A program made the translations under genes and the position numbers. Source: an uncultured Lachnospiraceae bacterium (lineage in GTDB: Bacteria > Bacillota > Clostridia > Lachnospirales > Lachnospiraceae). From it: a stretch of DNA of 64,000 bases. Shown piece by piece: positions 16,097 through 26,250 of this stretch (position 1 is its first letter; the number at the start of each line of letters is the position of its first letter). The notes under the pieces were generated by a model. It saw only the letters and a program-made list of their open reading frames with translations. It searched no databases and had not been told where the DNA came from. The DNA is taken from positions 1-64,000 of the forward strand of contig CAKRJH010000003.1 of assembly GCA_934351255.1 (NCBI GenBank). The letters run 5' to 3'.

Positions 16097-17136
16097 GTAG
16101 TTTCCCCTCCTTTGTTTTTATTTCTTAGCTGTCCACAGGCAGCATCAATGTCACTGCCCATTTCTCTTCTAATTGTAACATTTATGTGATTTTTTTCAAG
16201 TAACACTTTGAACTCCTGGATATTGGCCCCGTGGGATCTTGTTCCCATCCGGCCTTCCACGTGATTCAACGGAATCAGGTTCACATGACACAGCATCCCG
16301 CGCAGCAATTTGGAAAGCATTTCGGCATGGGCGGGTGTGTCATTGACACCCTCTACCATTGTATATTCAAATGTCACTCTGCGTCCCGTTTTTTGGACAT
16401 ATGCGCGGCAGGCTTCCATGATCTCGGCAATGGAATATTTCTGTGCCACCGGCATCATCGTGCGGCGCAGGCTGTCCTCCGGCGCATGCAGCGAGATGGC
16501 CAGGGTGATCGTCAGATCCTCCTCCATCAGATCATAGATCTTCGGAACCAGTCCACATGTGGACAATGTGACATTTCTCTGGCTGATATTCAATCCATGT
16601 TCATCGGTCAGCATCCGGATAAACCGGATGACATTGTCGTAGTTGTCCAGAGGCTCTCCAATCCCCATGATAATGACATTGGACACCCGTTCACCGGTCG
16701 TCCTCTGGATCTCATAGATCTGATTCAGGATCTCGGAAGTCTCAAGACTTCTGGTCAGACCGCCCACGGTGGATGCGCAGAACCTGCAGCCCATCCGGCA
16801 GCCAACCTGCGAAGAGACACAGACGCTGTTGCCGTGCTTATATTTCATCAGCACGCTCTCGACATGCTGGCCGTCTCCAAGCTCCATCAGATACTTTCTG
16901 GTTCCGTCAATCGCAGAGATCTGTTCCTGTACGATGTGAGCCCCGCCCAGTGTGCACTGGCTTTGCAGGGTATCCCTGAACCCCTTGGAGAGATTGGTCA
17001 TCTCATTGAAGGAGACGGCAAGTTTCTGGTGAATCCACTGATACAACTGCTTTGCACGGAATTTCTTTTCTCCAAGCTGTTCTACCAGCCCCGTAAGCTG
17101 CTGGTAATCCAGACTTTTGATATCTGTCTTTTTCAT
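16093..17136 (-). CDS. rlmN: Dual-specificity RNA methyltransferase (23S A2503, tRNA A37)
   Basis: This radical SAM enzyme (347 aa) makes 2-methyladenosine in 23S rRNA and some tRNAs. The iron-sulfur motif is CRMGCRFC, and the Cys that carries the methyl intermediate lies in DAACGQLR near the end, with another acceptor region upstream. It is linked by overlaps with stp and four bases from rsmB. Confidence 0.95.
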   Translation of the reverse strand: MKKTDIKSLDYQQLTGLVEQLGEKKFRAKQLYQWIHQKLAVSFNEMTNLSKGFRDTLQSQCTLGGAHIVQEQISAIDGTRKYLMELGDGQHVESVLMKYKHGNSVCVSSQVGCRMGCRFCASTVGGLTRSLETSEILNQIYEIQRTTGERVSNVIIMGIGEPLDNYDNVIRFIRMLTDEHGLNISQRNVTLSTCGLVPKIYDLMEEDLTITLAISLHAPEDSLRRTMMPVAQKYSIAEIMEACRAYVQKTGRRVTFEYTMVEGVNDTPAHAEMLSKLLRGMLCHVNLIPLNHVEGRMGTRSHGANIQEFKVLLEKNHINVTIRREMGSDIDAACGQLRNKNKGGETT

Positions 17137-17140
17137 ACTT

Positions 17141-18514
17141 TTACCCTATCCTGCGGAACACAGCCACAAAAAAACCGTCACTGTATGCCATGTCGGGCAG
17201 GATCTGAATATATCCTCTATCTCCGGTCTGTCCCTGAAGTGGGACAGGCAGCCGATCTTCAATGGAAACTGCCTCAAACGGAAGATGTTCCAGGATCCAT
17301 GCCACATTATCTTCATTCTCCTCGCGGGCGATCGTGCAGGTACTGTAGATCAGGATTCCGCCCGGCTGTATATATTGCCCCACCACCTCAAGCATCTGAC
17401 GCTGCTGTCGTGCGAGTGTCTGTATGTCCTGTCTGGTGGTCTTGTATTTGATGTCACATTTTTTGCCGATCACTCCAAGTCCCGAACACGGAAGGTCTGC
17501 CACTACCAGTTGAGCCTGGCCTACCCATTCCTCACGCAGTTTGCGCGCATCATTTTTCTTGAGTTTGACATTGTGAAATCCGGTCCGGATCAGATTCTGC
17601 CGGATCAGTGAGACTTTCTTTTCATGGACATCGCAGGCAATGATCCTGCCCTCTCCATGCCATCGATCCGCGATATGGATCGATTTGCCTCCCGGAGCCG
17701 CACACACATCCAGCGCAAGCTCCTGCGGACTGTCAGGCGCCATCTCGCCGACCAGCATGGAACTCTCATCCTGCACCTGGATCCATCCCTTCTGAAAGGC
17801 CTCCAGATCTGTCAGTCTTCCATAAGAAGAAATGTGCAGAGCATAGGGAAACATGGTTCCTTCCTGCACCGTCACATTCTGCCGGCGCAGGCTCGCCACG
17901 ATCTCTTCCCGGCTCTGACAGGTCAGATTACAGCGCACCGTCGTCTCATGATCCTGGTCATAAAAACTGCCCAGGATCCGTTCCGTGCGTTCCTCCCCAT
18001 AGCGATCCAGGAAATCCTTCACGATCCACTCCGGCATGGAATACCATACGCTGAGATGGCGCACCGGATCATCTTTTCTCTTCGGATAGACAATATCATC
18101 CTGAAATCTGGCAATGTTGCGCAGCACACCGTTGACAAAATCCTTCAGTGGCATCAGATGGCGCGCCACGGCCAGTTTGACCGCCTCATTGCAGGCCGCA
18201 CTGTCCGGCACCTGATCCATATAGAGGATCTGATACACCGACATGCGCAGCAGATTGCGGATCACCGGTTTCATCCGGGCAACCGGCGTCTTGGAATAGC
18301 GGTTCAGAACATAGTCCATTTCCACACACCGCTCCACCGTGCCGCTGACCAGTCGGTTCAGAAAAGCGCGGTCTCTCGCATCCAGCTGCGGATGGCTGTC
18401 TAACGTCGCGTGAAGTGCCTGGTCGCAGTACTGATCCTTTTCCATGATCGCAAGGATCGTATCCAGCGCAAGTCCCCTGACGTTTGTCGTCTCCTGTGTC
18501 ATATGTTTTTTCAT
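17141..18514 (-). CDS. rsmB: 16S rRNA m5C967 methyltransferase
   Basis: This is an RNA methyltransferase of 457 aa with an N-terminal NusB-like domain (about 1-140) and a C-terminal SAM domain. The SAM loop is DVCAAPGGKS, motif IV is DLPCSGLG, and the catalytic Cys is in YSTCTI. The start overlaps the fmt stop (ATGA). It acts on the 30S subunit in the cytosol. Confidence 0.95.
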   Translation of the reverse strand: MKKHMTQETTNVRGLALDTILAIMEKDQYCDQALHATLDSHPQLDARDRAFLNRLVSGTVERCVEMDYVLNRYSKTPVARMKPVIRNLLRMSVYQILYMDQVPDSAACNEAVKLAVARHLMPLKDFVNGVLRNIARFQDDIVYPKRKDDPVRHLSVWYSMPEWIVKDFLDRYGEERTERILGSFYDQDHETTVRCNLTCQSREEIVASLRRQNVTVQEGTMFPYALHISSYGRLTDLEAFQKGWIQVQDESSMLVGEMAPDSPQELALDVCAAPGGKSIHIADRWHGEGRIIACDVHEKKVSLIRQNLIRTGFHNVKLKKNDARKLREEWVGQAQLVVADLPCSGLGVIGKKCDIKYKTTRQDIQTLARQQRQMLEVVGQYIQPGGILIYSTCTIAREENEDNVAWILEHLPFEAVSIEDRLPVPLQGQTGDRGYIQILPDMAYSDGFFVAVFRRIG

Positions 18515-19455
18515 TCGTTTCCTCTTCCAAATACCGTTCCATCTGCCAATGCATTTCCTCGAAGGAATGAACCGGCATCCATACGCTTCTTACCCGCCAG
18601 CTGGACACTCGTCACGCGCAGCCCCCCCTGACCGGTCTGGATCGTAAAAGATGTTTTGTCCTGTGCGATCAATGTCCCCGGGCCGTCCTGTGTCTTGCTC
18701 TCCACAACATCTGCCTCCCAGATCTTGAGCATCTTTCCCTCCAGAAAAGTATATGCGCTCGGCCATGGGTTCAACCCACGGATCAGCCGTTCCAGTTCTG
18801 CGGCGCTCTTCGAGAAGTCCATCTCCCCAAGCGATTTGTCAAGCATCTTTGCATAAGTATGTGCACTGTGATCCTGCGGCACCGGATGAAGTGTTCCCTG
18901 TTCGGCCTGCTCCAGAACCTCCAGCACCATCGGCCCACCCATCTGGGCCAGGGTATCAAACAGGCTTCCGCCGGTTTCTTTTTCTTTCAGGGTGTATGTG
19001 CGGACTGCCAGCATATCGCCGGTGTCAATCCCCTCATCCATCTGCATGATCGTCACACCGGTCTGTGCATCCCCCTCGATCACCGACCACTGGATCGGTG
19101 CAGCTCCTCTTCCCTTCGGAAGCAGGGATGCATGGACATTGATGCATCCGTATCTCGGAAGATCCAGAATCTCCTTTGGCAGGATCTGTCCAAACGCCAC
19201 CACGATCATCGCATCCGGCGCAAGTGCTTTCATCTGCTCATAAAAATCTGCATTGCCCTTGACCCGCTCAGGCTGGATCACCGGGATTCCTGCCGCAGCC
19301 GCCGTTTCCTTGACCGGTGAGAACTGCATCTTACCGCTTCTGCCACGTGGTTTGTCCGGCTGGGTCACCACTGCCAGGACCTCATGTCCGCTGTCGATCA
19401 GGGTCTGCAGCGTAGGTACCGAAAAATCCGGCGTTCCCATAAAAATCAGCTTCAT
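18511..19455 (-). CDS. fmt: Methionyl-tRNA formyltransferase
   Basis: It formylates initiator Met-tRNA with 10-formyl-tetrahydrofolate. The protein has 314 aa, full length for the family, with N-terminal GTPDFSVPTL, the catalytic INVHASLLPKGRGAAPIQW region (Asn/His), GVTIMQMDEGIDTGD, and a C-terminal OB fold. It starts after AGGAGG and follows def by 11 bases. Confidence 0.96.
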   Translation of the reverse strand: MKLIFMGTPDFSVPTLQTLIDSGHEVLAVVTQPDKPRGRSGKMQFSPVKETAAAAGIPVIQPERVKGNADFYEQMKALAPDAMIVVAFGQILPKEILDLPRYGCINVHASLLPKGRGAAPIQWSVIEGDAQTGVTIMQMDEGIDTGDMLAVRTYTLKEKETGGSLFDTLAQMGGPMVLEVLEQAEQGTLHPVPQDHSAHTYAKMLDKSLGEMDFSKSAAELERLIRGLNPWPSAYTFLEGKMLKIWEADVVESKTQDGPGTLIAQDKTSFTIQTGQGGLRVTSVQLAGKKRMDAGSFLRGNALADGTVFGRGNE

Positions 19456-19466
19456 GGTGCCACCTC

Positions 19467-19952
19467 CTACTCTTCTTCCATCAGTTCCTCATTGGATACC
19501 AGGTCTCCCTCGACCAGATCCACATAAAGTTCTCCTTCCAGATGTGCCAGCTCATGCTGAAATGCTCTGGCCAGAAGTCCTTCTCCCTCCAGCTCGATCG
19601 GATTCATGTTCCGGTCAAAGGCTTTCACCTTGCAGTAATTGGCTCTGGTCACGATCCCGCTTTTGCCGGGAACACTCAGACATCCCTCGTAACCGGTCTG
19701 CTCCCCGGACAGTTCCACGATCTCAGGATTGACCAGAATGATCGGGCTGTCTCCCTCCGGAGAACAATCGATCACAACAATCCTTCTTGCCACGCCGACC
19801 TGCGGTGCCGCCAGCCCCACACCCATCGCGTCGTACATGGTATCCAGCATATCATCCACCAGCGTCTGCAGCCTCGGTGTCATCTCCTTGACCGGGCGGC
19901 ATTTCTTATTTAATATCTCATCACCAATCGTATGAATTTCTCGTAAAGCCAT
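19467..19952 (-). CDS. def: Peptide deformylase
   Basis: This metalloenzyme removes the formyl group from new proteins and pairs with Fmt. The 161-aa protein has the three family motifs GVGLAAPQVG, EGCLSVPG and the metal site QHELAHLEG (HExxH type). The ATG at 19952 (MALREIHTIG) lies after AAGGAAG; the longer upstream frame overlaps priA and is not used. Confidence 0.95.
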   Translation of the reverse strand: MALREIHTIGDEILNKKCRPVKEMTPRLQTLVDDMLDTMYDAMGVGLAAPQVGVARRIVVIDCSPEGDSPIILVNPEIVELSGEQTGYEGCLSVPGKSGIVTRANYCKVKAFDRNMNPIELEGEGLLARAFQHELAHLEGELYVDLVEGDLVSNEELMEEE

Positions 19953-19968
19953 AATTCTTCCTTTCTCA

Positions 19969-22206
19969 TCAGCCATTGACATCAAACTGTATGCGGCAGT
20001 CCGTATATTCTGCTGCGGACCTCATAAAGTCCTCCAAGTCATTTTTTATGGAGCGAAGCACCCGGAAATCCTGATATTTTGCATACAGGCGGTAGCGGTA
20101 AGCATCCCGTATCTTAAACGGTTCTGCCTGCGCCGGCCCCAGCACATCGATCCGGGAATATCTCTTCATCTTCTGTGCCAACGCACCGGCCAACTTTTCG
20201 GCCTGATCCGGATCTCCGGAAATCACCAATACTCCTAGTATATTGGAAACAGGCGGATAATGCAAGATTTGACGAAGTGCGATCTCTTCCCGGTAAAAAC
20301 TTTGATAATCCTGTGCGGCCGCGCTCACAATGGCATAGTCCTCCGGGCGGTATGTCTGAAACACGACATCTCCCGGTTTTTCCGCCCTGCCAGCCCTTCC
20401 GGCAGCCTGTGCCAGAAGCTGGAAGGTTCTCTCCGCTGCGCGGTAATCACCGACATTCAGAGACAGATCCGCTGCCAGCACTCCTACCAGCGTGACATTC
20501 GGGAAATCGTGGCCTTTGACGATCATCTGTGTTCCCACCAGGATATCGGCCTCCCCCTGTTCAAACTGCCGCAGGATCCGGCTGTGTCCCTCCTTGCCTC
20601 CCGTCGTATCCGCATCCATGCGCAGCACACGCGCCTGAGGATATCTCTGGCGCACCATCTGTTCCACCTTCTGCGTACCGATTCCAAACACACCGATATA
20701 CGGAGAGCCGCAGGCCGGACACTGTTTCATCATCGGAATGGTATAGCCACAGTAATGGCATTCCAGCCTGTCACAGCGGTCTCCCAGCAGATGGGCCTTG
20801 AGTGACACGGAACAATGCGGACAGGACACCGGTTCCCCACATTTGCGGCAGGATACAAAGCCCCCGTATCCACGGCGGTTCAAGAACAGGATCGTCTGTT
20901 CCTTCCTGTCCAGCCGGTCGCGGATCATCTCATCCAGCTTCTGTCCGAAGATCGAGTAATTGTGCTGTTCCAGTTCCTTTCGCAGATCCGTGATCCATAC
21001 CCGTGGCATCCTTGCTCCGGTGGCGCGCCTGGTCAGTGTCAGCAGTTTATATTCTCCCTTCATGGCACGATAGTATGCCTCTACCGAAGGTGTGGCAGAC
21101 CCGAGCACCACACTGGCTCCCAGCATATTTGCCCTCTGTATCGCCACCTCTCTGGCATGGTACTTCGGCGGCATGTCACTCTGGTAACTGCTCTCATGTT
21201 CCTCGTCGATCACGATCAGCCCCAGTCTCTCAAACGGGGTGAACAGGGCAGACCGCGGTCCGACCATGATATCGATCTCGCCGTTTTTGGCCCGGCAGAA
21301 CTGATCATAGCGTTCCCCCGCCGACAGACGGCTGTGCATCACGGACACCCGATCCCCAAACCTCCGGTAAAACCGCCCCACGGTCTGAAACGTCAGCGCG
21401 ATCTCCGGAATCAGCACGATCACCTGAAATCCCTGATCCAACACTCTGCGGATCATATGCATATAGGTCTCGGTCTTTCCGCTACCGGTCACACCGTGAA
21501 TCAGATAGACGCCACGCCTCCCTGCCTCATAGTCTCTCCAGAAAGAGTCTGCCACATTCTGCTGTTCCTCATTCAAAGGGATGGGTGTGTCCCGTTTTCC
21601 GGACAGTTCCTGTGGATTGCGGTACTCCCTGGCACTCTCCACCCGGAGTACGCCCTCCTCCTGCAGACCACGGATCACATGTGCCGCCACATGGCACCGG
21701 TGAAGACAATCTCCGTAATCCATTCCGATCTGCTGCGGATCCGGACTTTCCAGAAGTGTCTCCACCACGCGCGCCTTTGCCGTATAATGTCTGGCCCGCA
21801 TCCTCTCAAGAATCTCCCGGAGTTCCTGCGCCGGGCCGGTACTGACGATCGTACGTTTCTGTTTCTCCCGTGTCTCCTGTCTGACCGGCATGACCACCTT
21901 GATGGCATCACTCATCGTCGATCCATAATTTTCTTTGATCCAGTAAGCAAGGGAAAGCAGGTGCGATTCCACGACCACTCCCTGCTTTTCGATCTCCAAT
22001 ATGCTCTTTGTCCGATGGATATCAAACTGAGGCTGTCCTGACAGCCCCACAATAAATCCTTTCATCCTGCGGTTGCCCTGCCCGAAAGGCACCCAGACCT
22101 GTGCTCCCACCACAGCATCTTCCTCCCACTGTTCAGGAACCAGATACTGGAAGGGCCGGTCCAGGCTTTTCACCGAGATATCAATTATGACATCTGCAAA
22201 AATCAT
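19969..22206 (-). CDS. priA: Primosomal replication restart helicase
   Basis: This 3'-to-5' helicase (745 aa) restarts stalled forks by loading DnaB. An N-terminal DNA-binding part is followed by Walker A GVTGSGKTE, DEEH box and helicase motifs, with a zinc domain of eight Cys (CRKCGEPVSCPHC, CHYCG, CPACG) in the middle. The start follows AGAGGATA. It sits between murE and def and may be part of the same transcript. Confidence 0.95.
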   Translation of the reverse strand: MIFADVIIDISVKSLDRPFQYLVPEQWEEDAVVGAQVWVPFGQGNRRMKGFIVGLSGQPQFDIHRTKSILEIEKQGVVVESHLLSLAYWIKENYGSTMSDAIKVVMPVRQETREKQKRTIVSTGPAQELREILERMRARHYTAKARVVETLLESPDPQQIGMDYGDCLHRCHVAAHVIRGLQEEGVLRVESAREYRNPQELSGKRDTPIPLNEEQQNVADSFWRDYEAGRRGVYLIHGVTGSGKTETYMHMIRRVLDQGFQVIVLIPEIALTFQTVGRFYRRFGDRVSVMHSRLSAGERYDQFCRAKNGEIDIMVGPRSALFTPFERLGLIVIDEEHESSYQSDMPPKYHAREVAIQRANMLGASVVLGSATPSVEAYYRAMKGEYKLLTLTRRATGARMPRVWITDLRKELEQHNYSIFGQKLDEMIRDRLDRKEQTILFLNRRGYGGFVSCRKCGEPVSCPHCSVSLKAHLLGDRCDRLECHYCGYTIPMMKQCPACGSPYIGVFGIGTQKVEQMVRQRYPQARVLRMDADTTGGKEGHSRILRQFEQGEADILVGTQMIVKGHDFPNVTLVGVLAADLSLNVGDYRAAERTFQLLAQAAGRAGRAEKPGDVVFQTYRPEDYAIVSAAAQDYQSFYREEIALRQILHYPPVSNILGVLVISGDPDQAEKLAGALAQKMKRYSRIDVLGPAQAEPFKIRDAYRYRLYAKYQDFRVLRSIKNDLEDFMRSAAEYTDCRIQFDVNG

Positions 22207-22223
22207 ACGTATATCCTCTTGAT

Positions 22224-23693
22224 CTATCGAATAAAATTGCCGTCCTTCACTACATCGGCTACCAGTTCTCTCTCATCCATGTGATACTTCTTGCCACAGA
22301 TTTCCTGATAATCCTCATGTCCTTTGCCGGCCAGAACAATGACATCTCCCTCCTGCGCATTTTCGATCGCATAGCGGATCGCCTCCGCGCGGTCAATGAT
22401 CGTAACATACTCGCCATCTGCTCCGCGGACTCCGGTGACAATGTCATCAATGATCGCCTGAGGCTCCTCATTTCTCGGATTGTCTGAGGTGACGATCGTC
22501 AGATCGGCCAGTCTTGAAGAAATCTCTCCCATCTGGAACCGGCGGTCGCGGGAACGGTTTCCACCGCATCCAAACAGGCAGACCAGTCGCTTCGGCTGAT
22601 ACTCACGAAGTGTAGTCAGAAGACTTTCCAGACTCATCGCATTGTGCGCGTAGTCGATCATCAGGGTAAACTTTGGTGACACATCCAGCACCTCCACGCG
22701 TCCTTTCACGCGGATCTGTGCCAATGCATTTTTGATCACCTCTTCACGGACTCCAAAATGACGGCAGATTGAAATGGCGGTCAGGGAATTGTAGACACTG
22801 AACTTGCCCGGGATGTCGATCTCCACATCCATATCCATCAGCCCGCTCATATGATAGGCCACGCCCAGCGTGCCTCCTTTGTCCGTCAGATGAATGTCTG
22901 TCGCGCGCAGGTCAACATGCTCTCCCAGACCGTATGTCTCCACCTTACAGGTGTGTCCCTCCATGATCTGTGGCAGATGCTTGTCATCGCCATTGAAGAT
23001 TCCCTGGCGGCACTGCCGGAACAGAAGACTCTTACAGTGAATATAATCCTCCAGATCCTTGTGTTCATTCGGTCCGATATGATCCGGCTCCAGATTGGTA
23101 AAGATCCCGTAATCAAACACAAAACCGCCGACACGGTGCAGCATCAGGCCCTGGCTGGACACCTCCATGACCACACATTTGCATCCGGCATCCACCATCT
23201 TGCGGAAGCTCTCCTGCACCACATAGGACTCCGGTGTCGTATTGGCGGACGGAATAACCTCGTCGCCGATGATCGTCTCGATCGTGCCGATCAGTCCGGT
23301 CTTGTATCCGGAATGCTCCAGGATCGAACGCACCATATAGGTTGCGGTAGTCTTTCCCTTGGTTCCCGTGATTCCGATCGTGGTCAGTTCTCTGGCCGGA
23401 TGGCCGAAATACGCCGCAGATGCCTCGGCCAGCCCCAGCCTGGTATCCGCCACGCGAAGCACTGTCACATCCGCAGGAACCTCTACTTCCTTTTCCACCA
23501 GAAGCACGGTCACTCCATGCTCTACAACGTCTTTGGCAAAATCATGACCATCTCTGACTGCCCCGCTGATACATACAAACATTGCATCCTGCTCAGCCTT
23601 TCTGGAATCATAGATCAATGTACTGATCTCTTTGTCCAGACTGCCCTGCAGACATTCATATTCCATGTCCTGAATCAATTCCTGTAATTTCAT
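22224..23693 (-). CDS. murE: UDP-MurNAc-tripeptide ligase, meso-DAP adding
   Basis: It adds meso-diaminopimelate to UDP-MurNAc-L-Ala-D-Glu in peptidoglycan synthesis. The 489-aa Mur ligase has ATP loop GITGTKGKTT, the carbamate-Lys region, and the motif DNPRNEEP, whose DNPR is diagnostic for DAP over lysine. The ATG at 23693 (MKLQEL) is best spaced from AAAGG. dapF, which makes meso-DAP, lies immediately upstream. Confidence 0.95.
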   Translation of the reverse strand: MKLQELIQDMEYECLQGSLDKEISTLIYDSRKAEQDAMFVCISGAVRDGHDFAKDVVEHGVTVLLVEKEVEVPADVTVLRVADTRLGLAEASAAYFGHPARELTTIGITGTKGKTTATYMVRSILEHSGYKTGLIGTIETIIGDEVIPSANTTPESYVVQESFRKMVDAGCKCVVMEVSSQGLMLHRVGGFVFDYGIFTNLEPDHIGPNEHKDLEDYIHCKSLLFRQCRQGIFNGDDKHLPQIMEGHTCKVETYGLGEHVDLRATDIHLTDKGGTLGVAYHMSGLMDMDVEIDIPGKFSVYNSLTAISICRHFGVREEVIKNALAQIRVKGRVEVLDVSPKFTLMIDYAHNAMSLESLLTTLREYQPKRLVCLFGCGGNRSRDRRFQMGEISSRLADLTIVTSDNPRNEEPQAIIDDIVTGVRGADGEYVTIIDRAEAIRYAIENAQEGDVIVLAGKGHEDYQEICGKKYHMDERELVADVVKDGNFIR

Positions 23694-23735
23694 GATCATC
23701 CTTTCCGGAAGCGCATCTGCGTCCCATTTATCTCT

Positions 23736-24569
23736 TTATAAATCAATCTCACCATCAAAAACCACAGTTGCCGGGCCTGTCATCCAGACCGTATCCTCCT
23801 TCTGATCATAGAAGATATGAAGATCTCCTCCCAGAAGATGGACATCCACCTCCGGCTCTGTCAGGCCATTGAGCACACAGGCCACCACAGAGGCACAGGT
23901 TCCCGTCCCGCAGGCCAGCGTCTCGCCGGATCCACGCTCCCAGACTCTCATATTGATCTCATGACGGTTCAGCACCTGTACAAACTCTGTGTTGATCCGC
24001 GCCGGGAACAATGGATGATGTTCATAGGACGGACCGATCTTTTCCAGATCCAGACTCTTTGTATCTTCCACAAAGACCACCGCGTGCGGATTTCCCATGG
24101 ATACTCCCGTGATCGATACGGTTTTTCCGTCCACCTCGATCGGCTGGTCTACCACTCTGTCGCTCTCCAGATCGATCGGGATCCGGGCCGGCTCCAGGAT
24201 CGGCGCTCCCATATTGACCTTCACCAGTGCCACCCTGCCGTCTTTGACGGTCAGCTCCAGTTCCTTGATACCTCCTCCGGTCTGAACGCGGATGCTGGTC
24301 TTGTCAGTCAGGCCATAGTCATAGACGTATTTGGCCACACAGCGGATCCCGTTTCCGCACATTTCGCCCTCGGAGCCATCGGCATTAAACATTCTCATCC
24401 GGAAATCAGCCACCTCAGACGGGCAGATCAGGATCAGTCCATCCGACCCGATTCCAAAATGACGGTCACTGACAAATCTGGCCACCTGTGACGGATCTTC
24501 CACCGTCTCCTCAAAACAGTTCACATACACATAATCATTGCCACATCCATGCATCTTCGTAAATTTCAT
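23736..24569 (-). CDS. dapF: Diaminopimelate epimerase
   Basis: It converts LL-DAP to meso-DAP for lysine and the wall. The 277-aa protein has the two active-site cysteines in CGNGIRCVA and LACGTGTCASV, and the start MKFTKMHGCGNDY follows GGGGAGG at 24569. Its product is the substrate of MurE encoded next. Confidence 0.96.
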   Translation of the reverse strand: MKFTKMHGCGNDYVYVNCFEETVEDPSQVARFVSDRHFGIGSDGLILICPSEVADFRMRMFNADGSEGEMCGNGIRCVAKYVYDYGLTDKTSIRVQTGGGIKELELTVKDGRVALVKVNMGAPILEPARIPIDLESDRVVDQPIEVDGKTVSITGVSMGNPHAVVFVEDTKSLDLEKIGPSYEHHPLFPARINTEFVQVLNRHEINMRVWERGSGETLACGTGTCASVVACVLNGLTEPEVDVHLLGGDLHIFYDQKEDTVWMTGPATVVFDGEIDL

Positions 24570-24588
24570 AGACAACCTCCCCTTCTTT

Positions 24589-25593
24589 CTATTCTCTGTC
24601 CGGCACCGTAAGCCCGAAATGCCGGTATGCAAGATCCGAAGCCATGCGTCCCCGCGGTGTCCGCAGAAGCAGGCCGTTCTGGATCAGATACGGTTCATAC
24701 ACATCCTCGATTGTCCCTGAGTCCTCTCCCACGGAAACCGCCAGCGTCTCAAGTCCGACCGGCCCTCCGTGAAAATTCCGAATCAATGTCATGATGAGCC
24801 GGCGGTCTGTCTGATCGAGCCCCAGCTTATCGACCTCCAGAATGTCCAGTGCATAATCCGTCACCTCTTTGGTGATCCGTCCGTCAAAACGGATCTGTGC
24901 GAAATCTCTCACACGCTTGAGCAGACGATTGGCCAGTCTCGGAGTTCCCCTGGATCTTCTGGCAAGCTCGGCAGCTCCCTCCGGGTCAATCTCCACTTCC
25001 AGTGTGGCTGCCGAATGCATAATGATCTGACTCAGTTCCTCCTGCGTGTAAAATTCCATGCGGTTGACCACGCCAAAACGGTCCCTGAGCGGTGCTGAGA
25101 GCATGCCTGCTCTGGTCGTCGCACCGATCAGGGTAAACTTCGGCAGATCCAGACGGATCGACCGGGCTGAAGCCCCTTTGCCGATCACCACATCGATCAC
25201 ATAGTCTTCCATCGCAGGATAGAGAACCTCCTCCACCTGGCGGTTCAGCCGGTGGATCTCATCGATAAACAGAACATCCCCTTCCTGAAGGTTGTTCAGG
25301 ATCGCCGCCAGTTCGCCCGGCTTCTCGATAGCCGGCCCCGCTGTCACCTTGATCTGCACTCCCATCTCATGCGCCACGATCCCTGCCAGGGTGGTCTTTC
25401 CCAGTCCGGGTGGGCCGTAGAGCAGCACATGATCCAGGCTTTCGTGACGCTGTCTGGCCGCCTCTATGTAAATTTTCAGATTGTCCTTCACCTTGGACTG
25501 TCCCACATAATCTTCCAGTCTCTGCGGGCGCAGCGATGTCTCGATCTTTGCATCCTCCGGTGTAAATTCTGTCGTAATCTTTCTCATTGTCAT
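24589..25593 (-). CDS. ruvB: Holliday junction branch-migration ATPase
   Basis: This AAA+ motor drives RuvA-bound junction migration. The protein has Walker A GPPGLGKTT, Walker B FIDEIHRL, sensor GATTRAG, and a winged-helix C-terminus. Start choice is open: GTG at 25605, ATG at 25593 or ATG at 25587 are all in frame. I prefer 25593, which has an AGAGAG about 11 bases upstream. It follows ruvA closely. Confidence 0.95.
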   Translation of the reverse strand: MTMRKITTEFTPEDAKIETSLRPQRLEDYVGQSKVKDNLKIYIEAARQRHESLDHVLLYGPPGLGKTTLAGIVAHEMGVQIKVTAGPAIEKPGELAAILNNLQEGDVLFIDEIHRLNRQVEEVLYPAMEDYVIDVVIGKGASARSIRLDLPKFTLIGATTRAGMLSAPLRDRFGVVNRMEFYTQEELSQIIMHSAATLEVEIDPEGAAELARRSRGTPRLANRLLKRVRDFAQIRFDGRITKEVTDYALDILEVDKLGLDQTDRRLIMTLIRNFHGGPVGLETLAVSVGEDSGTIEDVYEPYLIQNGLLLRTPRGRMASDLAYRHFGLTVPDRE

Positions 25594-25611
25594 AGCATTT
25601 TTCACTCTCTG

Positions 25612-26223
25612 TTACATATATCTCAGTGTCTTTTTCAGAAGTTCCTCCACGGAAATATCCTCGTCACACTCTACACGACGGACAGCTTTCATGGCTTCCG
25701 TCGCACTGTAGCCCAGTGCTGCAAGTGCCTCCACAACATCCGACTGTGTCTGCACGAGTCCGCTGCCTGCCGGCAGAACTGCCTGCTGCCCATGATCCAG
25801 TGCCGTCTCCACGGTCTCCCGGAGCTTCAGTTTGTCTTTCAGTTCCAGAACAACCTTCTTGGCCGTCTTCGGACCGATCCCCGGTGCCTTGGAAATGCTC
25901 TTGTCATCATCCGCCAGCACTGCAAACCGCAGATCATCTGCCGTCATCACGCTCAGGATTGCCAGGCCGCCCTTTGGCCCAATGCCGCTGACAGAGATCA
26001 GAAGACGGTACACCTCCAGATCATCCATCGTCAGAAACCCATAGAGCTGCATCGCATCCTCTTTTACGTTCAGATACGTGTATAACTGTATCTCCTGCCC
26101 CGTCGTGCCGATCTGCTGTGATACGGAGGCCGGCACAAAGATCCGGTATCCGATCCCGTGATTGTCCACGATCACAGAATCCTCTGCGATCCAGGCCAGT
26201 GTTCCTTTGATATATTGAATCAT
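25612..26223 (-). CDS. ruvA: Holliday junction DNA helicase subunit RuvA
   Basis: This is the junction-binding subunit (203 aa). It has an N-terminal OB fold (MIQYIKGTLAW), two helix-hairpin-helix motifs (SVSGIGPKGGL and KAPGIGPKTAKKV), and a flexible linker to the RuvB-binding C-terminal domain (about 150-203). It starts after GGAGTG and is followed by ruvB. Confidence 0.96.
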   Translation of the reverse strand: MIQYIKGTLAWIAEDSVIVDNHGIGYRIFVPASVSQQIGTTGQEIQLYTYLNVKEDAMQLYGFLTMDDLEVYRLLISVSGIGPKGGLAILSVMTADDLRFAVLADDDKSISKAPGIGPKTAKKVVLELKDKLKLRETVETALDHGQQAVLPAGSGLVQTQSDVVEALAALGYSATEAMKAVRRVECDEDISVEELLKKTLRYM

Positions 26224-26250
26224 CGCACTCCAACTTCCTTTCCCGGTATC

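Noticed and set aside
20815..22041. Long plus-strand frame opposite priA
   Set aside because: Rich in His, Arg and Pro with no ribosome site; priA has all its motifs on the other strand.
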